64,000 bases of DNA from Herbaspirillum sp. RV1423. GTDB taxonomy: Bacteria > Pseudomonadota > Gammaproteobacteria > Burkholderiales > Burkholderiaceae_D. The stretch is from positions 62,001 through 126,000 of the forward strand of contig NZ_CBXX010000013.1 in assembly GCF_000577615.1 (NCBI RefSeq), read 5' to 3'. This document shows positions 47,011 to 55,900 of this stretch, in pieces (position 1 is the stretch's first letter; the number at the start of each line of letters is the position of its first letter). The notes beneath the pieces were generated by a model. The model was not told the origin of the DNA, ran no database searches, and saw only the letters and a program-made list of their open reading frames with translations. The position numbers and the translations under genes are program-made.

Positions 47011-47279
47011 TTGGTTGGGAAAACCCCCTGAGCTTTCTTCTCGACATCTTGGCGGCTATTAGAACGCATCTCACGCCTATTGATGAAATGAGTTCTAGAC
47101 TGTACGGCATGGTCAGAGAAGACCGAAAGCTAATGTTGCGCGATGGCGCGCATGGACTGGCGGACAGCATTTGAACGGATATTCCACCCATTCAGCCAAC
47201 CACGATGCTTGACTGGATCGCAGTTCGCTATGACGGCCTTATGCCGCCACTTCCGGTCGCAGTCCTGTCGGCCCGTTCA
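47011..47279. other. Intergenic region, no gene seen; contains repeat copy 2
   Basis: About 270 bp between the globin gene and the Pho box of the next operon. It holds the dispersed repeat at 47060-47097. No protein of convincing quality could be read from it; short open frames here lack codon bias and ribosome-binding sites. Confidence 0.6.
47060..47097. repeat. Dispersed palindromic repeat, copy 2
   Basis: TAGAACGCATCTCA (47060-47073) and TGAAATGAGTTCTA (47084-47097) form an inverted repeat with 12 of 14 pairs across 10 nt. Bases 47071-47097 match 41853-41879 with one difference. Confidence 0.8.
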
Positions 47280-47313
47280 GTGTCATTGAACTGTCATTTT
47301 TGACGAATACAAT
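47280..47313 (+). promoter_or_regulatory. Candidate Pho box and -10 upstream of STN cassette 1
   Basis: GTGTCAT-TGAA-CTGTCAT (47280-47297) has the two 7-nt repeats with 11-bp period of a PhoB site (consensus CTGTCAT-N4-CTGTCAT). Exactly 10 nt further comes TACAAT (47308-47313), a good -10 hexamer; in PhoB promoters the box replaces the -35 at this distance. Experimental PhoB dependence is inferred. A similarly placed box precedes the second cassette. Confidence 0.68.
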
Positions 47314-47379
47314 CCGCGTTCATTCCGCGTGGTATCCACGTGTCCCGATTTCTTCAACTGGTCGCACTTTATTCGAACC

Positions 47380-48102
47380 ATGACAGCTAGTTCGGCATTG
47401 GTCGGTGTGCTTACACTGGCAGGGTGCCTGGTAAGTACAGGCATTTCCGCGACGCAGGCAGTGGTTCAATCGGTATTGCCAGGGCAGGGTGAAACGGATG
47501 AAGCCGAACTGTTTTCTTTCAACATCGCATCTATTCCGTTGTCCCTGGCATTGCAACAATACGCAAGTCTCACGCACTATCCCACATTGTTTCGCAGCGA
47601 GCTGGTCGCCAATCGGACGTCGACGGCGATTCAAGGCGACTATGCCGCCGAGGACGCGCTACACGTCATCCTCACGGGAACCGGGCTGATTGCCGAAGAA
47701 TTCAATTCAGGCGCCTCGCGCGCTTTCATTTTGAAGCTTGCGTCCGACAATCTGGTAGTGAAAGGCGAACAGCGCTGGGTGCTGTATTCGAGGCTTTTGC
47801 AAAAGCGTATTTGGCAGACGCTGTGCAGCAGTCCGAGGACGGCACCCGGACAATATCGCACCTTGTTGCGTTTCCGCGTGGACGCCATCGGGAAGATCCA
47901 GCAGTCGGTCCTGCTGACTTCTACCGGCGATAAGGGACGGGACAAGGCTGTCCTCGACGTATTGCGGCAATTGCAAATGAACCCGGCGCCACCTGTCGAT
48001 ATGCCGCAGCCGCTGACCATGCTGATCGTGCCGAACGATGCAGAGGCAAGCATGCGTTGCGACGAGAGCAATCAAGACCGCAATCAGGATGGACGGCAAT
48101 GA
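47380..48102 (+). CDS. Stand-alone STN-domain protein with TonB_C-like domain (signalling cassette 1)
   Basis: 240 residues from ATG 47380. The frame is open back to a GTG at 47329, but that start would lie within about 10 nt of the predicted transcription start, and the paralogue at 62384 shares the ATG. A hydrophobic N terminus with LAGC suggests a lipoprotein, although basic residues are missing from the short form. An STN domain (FNIASIPLSLALQQYASLT, then YAAEDALHVILTGTGL) is of the kind TonB-dependent transducers use to touch FecR. The C-terminal half (YRTLLRFRVDAIGKIQQSVLL, STGDKGRD) resembles TonB_C. It overlaps the sigma gene by 4 bp, so it probably feeds the FecR/sigma pair. Confidence 0.8.
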   Translation: MTASSALVGVLTLAGCLVSTGISATQAVVQSVLPGQGETDEAELFSFNIASIPLSLALQQYASLTHYPTLFRSELVANRTSTAIQGDYAAEDALHVILTGTGLIAEEFNSGASRAFILKLASDNLVVKGEQRWVLYSRLLQKRIWQTLCSSPRTAPGQYRTLLRFRVDAIGKIQQSVLLTSTGDKGRDKAVLDVLRQLQMNPAPPVDMPQPLTMLIVPNDAEASMRCDESNQDRNQDGRQ

Positions 48103-48605
48103 GCGAGCAAGCGACTTCAAGCTTGGTCGATTATCTGATCAGACACTATGGCAGTCTCAAATCGCGTCTGTCGCGCATGTTGGGCAGTAGCGATCTTGCC
48201 GGCGACGCGCTGCAGGACGCCTGGTTGCGCCTGCAGAGCAAGGAAGAGGAAGAAACGATACAAAATCCCGCCGGCTATCTGCTGCGCATGACCGTCAACA
48301 TCGCGATCGATATCCAACGGCGGCAGTCGCGCTCGGTGTCGCTGGACGAGGTCAACGAAGTCATCGAGCTGGCCGATCCGGCGCCCGGCACAGAGCATAT
48401 CGTGCAAGCCCGTTCGGAAGTCGAGGCCGTGCTGCGCCATATCGAGCGCCTGCCCAAACGCCAGCAGGACGTGATTTATATGGTGCATTGGGATGGGATG
48501 GAGCAAAAGGAAGTGGCCCGGCGTCTGGATATTTCTCTGCGGACGGTCGAGTCGGATCTGAAAAAAGCGCATGACTTCCTGATCGCCCAGAGAAAAAATG
48601 AGTAA
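48099..48605 (+). CDS. FecI-like ECF sigma factor 1
   Basis: 168 residues from ATG 48099, overlapping the STN gene stop (ATGA). Region 2 reads MLGSSDLAGDALQDAWLRLQ then NPAGYLLRMTVNIAIDIQRRQSR. Region 4 reads LPKRQQDVIYMVHWDGMEQKEVARRLDISLRTVESDLKKA. This is the pattern of the FecI group of extracytoplasmic sigma factors, normally kept in check by the neighbouring FecR. It is about half identical to the sigma factor of the second cassette. Likely targets are its own region or the exoprotein gene; this is not shown directly. Confidence 0.9.
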   Translation: MSEQATSSLVDYLIRHYGSLKSRLSRMLGSSDLAGDALQDAWLRLQSKEEEETIQNPAGYLLRMTVNIAIDIQRRQSRSVSLDEVNEVIELADPAPGTEHIVQARSEVEAVLRHIERLPKRQQDVIYMVHWDGMEQKEVARRLDISLRTVESDLKKAHDFLIAQRKNE

Positions 48606-48719
48606 AAATGTGCGGTTACCCCCTACCGTCGTTCGTCATAGAATCAGGAGGCGACCACGAAAGAACGTTTCCATTTACGATAACAGTCGGCAACTGCAAG
48701 CCGGCAGACATCCCACAGC

Positions 48720-49721
48720 ATGAAGACACATTCGAACAACAAGATATCTCCGGAGGCCAAGCTTGAAGAACAAGCCTGGGTCTGGTTGCGCTTGCTCCAT
48801 TCGGGCGATGTCAGGCAATGGGATCTCGACGGATTCAAACGCTGGGTGCGCACCAGCCCGCAACATCATGCGGCATTCAGTGCTGCGCGACGTCATTGGG
48901 AGCTGGTCAAGTCGGCATCGAGCGCGATGGCGCCTGTCGACGTTGCGAACTTGGGAAGGGCCGCCGGTTCACAAAATATCCCTCTTCTTGTCAAGCCGAC
49001 ACGCCGTCTGTTCATGGGCGCAGCGGTAACTGCCGCAGCCGTTGCCGCCGTGGCGGTGGTGCATCCGCCGTTCGGCTTGTGGGCAGCACCTGGCGAATGG
49101 AGCGCGGATGATCGCACTGTCATCGGCGAACAGCGCTCGTTTGAGCTCAACGACGGTATACACCTTACGCTCAACACGCAAACCAGTATTCGCCGTCAGG
49201 TCGTCGCCGATCGGATTGCGGGCATCGAATTGCTGGGTGGTGAAGCCGCGGTCGATCTGAAGACGACAGGCCGGGTATTTTCCGTCAGTGCGAGCGTGGG
49301 GAAAAGCACGTCGAGCGAAGGGCGCTTCGAGGTGCGCTATGTCGACGACAAAATTTGCGTCACTTGCCTTGCCGGCACGGTTTCCGTCAGCCATCCAGCG
49401 GGCGAGCGTACATTGACTGCGCGTCAGCAAACGGTCTATGACCGTCACGCGCTCAGCGGCATCGCCGCGATCGAGCCGCAACTGGTATCGGCCTGGCGTC
49501 ATGGGGAACTCAGGTTCAACGAAGTTGCGCTGGGGAGGGTCATCGATGAGATCAATCGTTATCGTCCGGGCAAGGTCGTTCTCATGAATGCCGCCGTGCG
49601 CGATAAGCCTGTGAGCGGCAGCTTCTACATCGCGTCGCTGGATCTCGCGCTGTCGCAATTGCAGCGTTCGTTCGACCTGCAAGCCACTTCGTTGCCGGGC
49701 GGTTTGTATGTGCTGAGTTAG
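48720..49721 (+). CDS. FecR-like anti-sigma/regulator protein 1
   Basis: 333 residues. An N-terminal DUF4880 helical domain (residues 18-65; EEQAWVWLRLLHSGDVRQWDLDGFKRW) probably binds the sigma factor in the cytosol. One membrane span (about residues 97-116, after RRLFMG) follows, then the FecR domain (GEWSADDRTVIGEQRSFELNDGIHLTLNTQTSI) and a C-terminal STN-like part (VALGRVIDEINRYRPGKVVL, LQATSLPGGLYVLS). It spans the inner membrane and would pass a periplasmic signal to the sigma factor. It starts 114 bp after the sigma gene and is followed by a terminator. Confidence 0.9.
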   Translation: MKTHSNNKISPEAKLEEQAWVWLRLLHSGDVRQWDLDGFKRWVRTSPQHHAAFSAARRHWELVKSASSAMAPVDVANLGRAAGSQNIPLLVKPTRRLFMGAAVTAAAVAAVAVVHPPFGLWAAPGEWSADDRTVIGEQRSFELNDGIHLTLNTQTSIRRQVVADRIAGIELLGGEAAVDLKTTGRVFSVSASVGKSTSSEGRFEVRYVDDKICVTCLAGTVSVSHPAGERTLTARQQTVYDRHALSGIAAIEPQLVSAWRHGELRFNEVALGRVIDEINRYRPGKVVLMNAAVRDKPVSGSFYIASLDLALSQLQRSFDLQATSLPGGLYVLS

Positions 49722-49766
49722 CTGCGGCGTTGGCTGCGGAGTTAATTGCCAGCCCTGTTTTATGAC

Positions 49767-49800
49767 AAAAAAATGACATCGCACTGGTGTCATTTTTTTT
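49767..49800 (+). terminator. Terminator after FecR 1
   Basis: AAAAAAATGACATC pairs with GGTGTCATTTTTTT (one mismatch) around GCACT, followed by T-run. It separates the signalling cassette from the exoprotein gene, so the latter needs its own promoter. Confidence 0.85.
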
Positions 49801-49992
49801 GCGGGTTTTTGTGCGCTAAGTGTGAAATGAGTTCTAAATAATCTGCGGGTCGATTGCCTGTCGTTCGTCTTGACGTATCGGGAGCAGGACGCAGACGTGT
49901 AGAGGTTTGTTTGCCGAAGGCTTGATAGGTATGGCGTACGCAGAAAAAAGATAAGCGATACGGCATTGACTCATTCAAAGGCGGGAAATTAC
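49801..49992 (+). promoter_or_regulatory. Leader/promoter region of the giant exoprotein gene
   Basis: About 190 bp between a terminator and the exoprotein start. It includes the 14-nt repeat TGAAATGAGTTCTA (49823-49836). A sigma-70-type or ECF promoter must lie here because of the terminator, but no hexamer pair is clear enough to name. Confidence 0.45.
49823..49836 (+). repeat. 14-nt dispersed repeat, copy 3 (half-site)
   Basis: TGAAATGAGTTCTA, identical to the right arm of the palindromic repeats at 41866-41879 and 47084-47097. No left arm is present here. Confidence 0.6.
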
Positions 49993-52900
49993 ATGGACAA
50001 AGGCGGTCGCAGCGTAGGCAGTCATCGGGCAATTACCCATTGCTCAATCAGGCGCAAAGAATCGGGCGTTTTCAGAGCTGCGCCGTTGGCGCATGCGGTA
50101 GCGCTTATTCTGGCGACAGGAGCCTGGCACAGCGCCCATGCGCAGCAAGCGTTCAGCAGCGCCTGGTTTGCGGCCAAGGGAGCTGCGCAAAGCAGTGCGG
50201 CAGCTACGGGATATCTGCCCAACGGCATGCCGGCGTCATCGCTGACCAATCCGGCCCAGCAAAAGCAGCAGGCCAACCAGCAGCTACAGACTTCCCTCAA
50301 TAATCTCGCCATCATGGCGCGCGGCATTGCCGCCCAGCAGGCGGCGCAAGCCGCGGCACGTCTTGCTGCCACGAATGGAGCGGGGGTGCCCGACGGCCTG
50401 ACCGACGGCGGCCTCAAGGTCGATACCGACAGCCTCACCAAAGGCTGGCTCAACGCCAATGCGCCAACACAGACGACTGTCGACGGCAAGACCGTGGTGG
50501 CGATTCAGCAGACTGCCGACAAGGCGATCCTGAACTGGGAGACGTTCAACATCGGCAAGAACACGATCCTGAGTTTCCTGCAGCAGCCGAGCTGGGCGGT
50601 GCTCAACCGTATCAACGATCCGCTGGCGCGCCCGAGTCAGATCCAGGGCCAGATCAAGGGCGATGGCACGGTAATGATCGTCAACCGCAACGGCGTTATT
50701 TTCAGCGGCAGCAGCCAAGTCGATACGCGCAATCTGGTCGCTGCCGCAGCGGCCATCAGCGACAGTCAGTTCACCGCCAGCGGTCTTTACGGCGCCAACG
50801 GCACCACACCCAGCTTCACCGATGCCAACGGCAAATTGATCGTCGAAGCTGGGGCGCGGATCAGCACCGCGCCAGCGGCCTCGGTTACGCAAGGCGGGGG
50901 CTATGTGCTGCTGCTGGGCAGCGAGGTGAGTAACGCCGGCACCATCAGTACGCCCAAGGGGCAGGCGGCACTGGCCGCCGGCGACAGCTTCATCATCCGC
51001 AAGGGCTACGGCACCGATGCTAATGCAATGTCGACCACGCGCGGCAATGAAATATCGCCGCAATTCATCAACGGCAGCACGGCCGGCAAGGTCGTCAACA
51101 CAGGCTTGCTGACCTCGCCGGAGGGAGACGTAACCCTGGCCGGCCGCGACGTGCAGCAAAACGGTGTGGCTATTGCCACGACGACCGTCAACACGCGCGG
51201 CACCATCCACTTGCTTAATTCGGCCAGCGATGCGCAAGGCAGCGTCACGCTGGGAAGCGGTTCTTATACGGCGGTACTGATTGATGACGATGGCACGACG
51301 ACTGCCTTGAACAGTCAGCGCGACGCGCTCATTGCCGATTCGGCGAAGCAGGATGCGCTGCGCGCAAGCGCATCGTCGGGCGTCTTCGACAATCTTTCCA
51401 AGCTCTCAGACCGGCGCGACCAGTCGCGTGTGGAAATCGTCAGCGGCGGCAACATCAATTTTGCAGACGGTTCTCTGACGCTGGCCAGCGGCGGGCAGAT
51501 CGCCGCCAGCGCGACCAAGCGCGCCTTTGCCGCGAGCGGTTCGACGCTGGACGTCTCAGGTGCGGTAGGTGTATCGCTGCCGATGTCGTCGAACGGTTTG
51601 CTGGTGAACATCCAGGGCAATGAATTGCGCGATGCGCCGGTCGCGCGCGATAGCGGAACGCTTAGCAGCAGCAACGTCTGGATCGACACCAGCCGGCTGA
51701 TCTATGTGCCGGCCGGCACCGGCGGCTACGCCTCGGACCGCTGGTACACAGCGGGCGGACTGCTCGAAGTCGGCGGTTACCTCGCCAACCAGGGACATCG
51801 CGTCGGTGAATGGGCGGCGCAAGGTGGCGCACTGACGCTGGGCGGGGCCGAAGTGATCACGCAGACCGGTTCCGCCATCAATATCTCCGGCGGCACCGTG
51901 AACGTGCAGACCGGCTACGTCAATGTCAGTTGGCTCAAAGGCAGCGACGGCCAGCTCTATCGCGTCGACACGGCACCGGCCAATCTGAGTTTCGACGGCG
52001 TCTACAAAGGTTTCGAATCGGCCCATGCGCGATGGGGCAACAACACCACCGAGTACTACTACAATCCGCTGATCGGCCCGCAGCACCTTCTCCAAAACGG
52101 TTATACCTCCGGGCGCGATGCCGGCAGTCTGCAGATCAATGCCTCCACCGCGGTGCTCGAAGGCGATGTCATGGCCGCTGTCTACAACGGACCGAACCAG
52201 ACCGTCGTCCGGATCACAGGCGCGACCGACGGCTACAAGCTCGGACAGACCACCGCCGCGCTGGCCGGTTCGCTGGTGCTGGGCCAGTACAGCGGCGTCG
52301 GCCGCACCGGCACGTATGCCAGCGATGTGCTGATCGGCGATATCGGCGATGTGAGCACGGCAATGGCGGCGGGCGATGTGCTGGATGCAACGCGCCTGAA
52401 TACCGTATGGCTGAACGCGGCTCGTCTGAACGGCGACCAGTTAGGCGCAGTGGACATGGTCACAAGCGGCCAGATCACGGTCAGGCAGCCGCTGCAGTTG
52501 GCTAACGGCGGACGCCTGAGCCTGGTCGCGCCTGTGGTGGACATCGAGGGCGACCTGACCGCACGTGGCGGCACGGTCAAGGTGTCGAACCTGTTCCTGC
52601 CGGATGGCCAGCTCTATCCGATTGCCTTGACCACGGCGGATAATTCGGCGCGACTTACACTGGCTACGGGCAAGACCATCGATGTGCGCGGGCTGTGGGT
52701 CAATACGCGCATGAGCCAGGAAGACACGCCGCAACTGGCGTATCTGAACGGCGGCAACGTCATCCTGGATTCGACGGGCGATCTGACTGTCGCCGCAGGC
52801 AGCGTCATCGACGTGTCGTCCGGCGGCGCGATGCTGGCTACCGGCAAGACCCGTGGCGGCACCGGCGGCAACGTGACGCTGATCGCCGGCGACTCTGCGG

Positions 52901-55900
52901 GCAACGTCGGCCACAGCCTTGGTACGCTGATGCTGGATGGCACTATTAAAGCCTATGGCGTCAACGGCGGCGGCAAGCTGACCCTTTCCACGCCCGACAG
53001 TATTTTGATCGGCAGCAACGCGGCGCTGGCCGGCGGCGAACTGGCCGCCGGCACGGCGGCGGCAGTGGCGGTGAAGCTGGCGCAACCGCTCACCATCGCC
53101 GTAGGACAGCCGCTGCCGATCGAACTGGTGCAGCGCTATACCTCGCTGCTGTATGACGTGCCGGTGCAGGTCGACGTCAAGATCGACGGCCTGCCTGTGG
53201 GCGCAACGTTGCGCGACTGGGTCATTCCGCCCGGGATAGAGCCGGCAGTGCGAAGCAGCAACGGCTTTCTGGTCTACTATTCCGCTGGCTCGGTTTTGCC
53301 TGCGGGGTCGGTCGTCGCCAATTTTAGCGGGGCGGGCGACACGATTCGCGCCGGCACGGTGATTCCTTCAGGCGTCTTCCCCAACGGCATTCCTGTCAAG
53401 CCGTTCCAGTATGTCTTCGCAGCGGGATCGGTGCAGGCTGCCGACATGACTTACCCGGTCGGCTTCATCCTGCCTACCGGTACGGTGTTGCCGCAGACAG
53501 TGGCGGTGACGCCGGTGCCGATGTTCAATGCGGGGACGTCGGGCAACAACAGTTCTTTTTTCAGCGCCGGTTTTTCCAGCTATGACCTCAATGGCGGCCA
53601 GGGCGTGCGCGTGGACAACGGCGTGACGATCAATCCGGTCATGCCGGTCTATCGCTTCAGCACCGGCAGCGTCAATGCCGCTTCGGGCAGCGATCCGGCC
53701 GTGGCCATGGAACTGTGGACTCCCCCGCTGTTCGCCGAACATCCGCAAGGCGCCACGCTGATGCAGCGCGGCGGCGTCAGCCTGGCGCTGCGCTCCACAT
53801 CGACGTCGATCGACGGCAATCCGTCCGGCGCCGCCGTGGTCGTCGCGCCCCATGCGTCGGTCATCGTCGATCCGGGGCAGAGCATCACGCTCGATGCCTT
53901 CGGTCAGATCACGGTCGACGGCAGCCTGACGGCGCGCGGCGGCAGCATCAGCCTGATCAATGAAGCCAACCCGGCGACTGCACCCAATTTCGATGCGTCC
54001 GGCGTCAATCAAGGCGTTTCCATCTGGATCGGCGAAGCCGGCCGACTCGATGTGTCCGGCCTGGGTTATGCCGCCACCGATATACTCGGACGCACCTACG
54101 GCACATTGCGCGATGGCGGCGCCATCAAACTGAGCGGCAACACGTCTTTCTTGGTGCTGCGACCCGGCGCCGAACTCAATGCCGACGGCGCGGCCCTGGC
54201 GGTCGATGCAAGCACCGTTCCCGGCCAGTCCGCCGGTGCAGTCGGCAGCATGACGCGTGTTTCCAACGGCGGCTCGATCGCCCTGAGTTCGCTCAGCGGC
54301 CTGGTGCTCGACGGCAATCTGCACGCCGTCTCGGGCGGCTCGGGCGCCTCCGGCGGCGACCTGAACATCGCGCTCGTCACACCGATCTATCCGGATCTGG
54401 AGGCGCGCTTTCCCAGCAGCGTGGTGGTGCCCAGCGTCATGACGGTGAGCCAGTCGCGTCCTGCCGCGTGGAGTGGATCGGACCCTGCTTCGGCCGCCTC
54501 GCTGCCCTTCGGCCAGGCGGCGGTCAGCGTCGACATGGTCAGACAGGGCGGGTTCAGTTCGCTGTCCTTGTCGTCGGGCGACTTCATGATTTTTTCAAGC
54601 GACGTTTCCTTGTCGCTGGACAGGAGCCTGAGTCTCAATGCCGGCGCTTTCACTTCCGGCCCTCGCATCGCCGGCGGCAGCGACCCGGCCGCCTCGCCCG
54701 GACGCAGCAATGTGCGCCTGGCGGCACCCTATATGTCGTTGAGCGGCACGCCGGTGATCATCCCCGACGGCAACCGCAGCGGCAGCATCGGCAATCCGGG
54801 CGCTGCCGAATCGCCGACCACAGCCACCTTCGAGGCGGACGCCAGACTGATCGATGTGCAGGGCTCCGTCGTTTTCTCGGCGGACACCAGCTATTACGAT
54901 TCATCGATCTATGCCTTCGTGCGTACGCCCGCGCCGGGTTTTCGCACCGTCCGCCTAGTCAGCCAGGGCGATATCCGCTTCCTGCCGACGCCAGGCCAGC
55001 AACGCGGCACGACCCTGATCACTTCATGGGATATGGACCTGGAAGCGGCGCAGATTTATCCGGCCACCAATGCCGTGGCCAACATCGTGGCCGGGCAGAG
55101 AAACAGCGCCTATGAGGCCACGCTGACCATCGGTCGCACCACCGCTACGCTGCCCGACGTGCCTTTGTCGGTGTTCGGTTCGCTGTACTTGAGCGCGCCA
55201 GTGATCGAGCAGGGCGGCATTGTGCGCGCACCGTTGGGCCAGATACTGATGGCGCCGACGGCGGCGGCGGTGCCGGGTATGGAGGTTGATCCCGTTCGTA
55301 TCGAACTGTTGCCCGGCAGCCTGACTTCGGTCTCGATGGCCGGCCTGCAGATTCCGTATGGCGGCACCGTTGACGGCGTGAGCTATACCTACAACGGTGC
55401 GGCCATCACACCGCTCGCCGCCGGCGGCATCATAAGCGGCGGCAGCGGCTTGAGCGCGGGCGTCAAGTTGCAGGGGCAGAGCGTCGCGGTCGACAGCGGC
55501 GCCGTGATCGACCTGTCGGGCGGCGGCCAGGTGCTGGGGGCCGGTTTCGTTTCCGGCCGCGGCGGCTCGGTCGACATCCTGAACACACCGCTGGTCAACG
55601 CCAATCCCACTGCCACTAACAGCAAGACTGGCGACAAGGTCTACGCCATTGTGCCGGGCTATGCCTCGGCCTACGCGCCGGTCGCGCCGGACAAGGGGGC
55701 GGGCGACCCGGCAGTGGGCCAGCAGATCACCATCGGCGCTGGCGTGCCGGGCTTGCCGGCGGGGACGTATACCCTGTTGCCGTCGACTTATGCGTTGCTG
55801 CCGGGCGCTTATCGCGTAGAGATCGGCGCCACCGGCGTCAACGTACCCAACAGCGCTGCGGCCATCGGCAACGGCAGCTATCTGGTGTCGGGTTATACCG

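Noticed and set aside
46989..47174. Short + strand open frame after the globin gene
   Set aside because: Starts inside the globin gene, runs through the palindromic repeat, and has no ribosome-binding site or codon bias.
49835..49864. PvdS-type promoter (TAAAT with CGT) before the exoprotein
   Set aside because: The spacing between the two elements is 22 nt rather than 16, so it does not fit.
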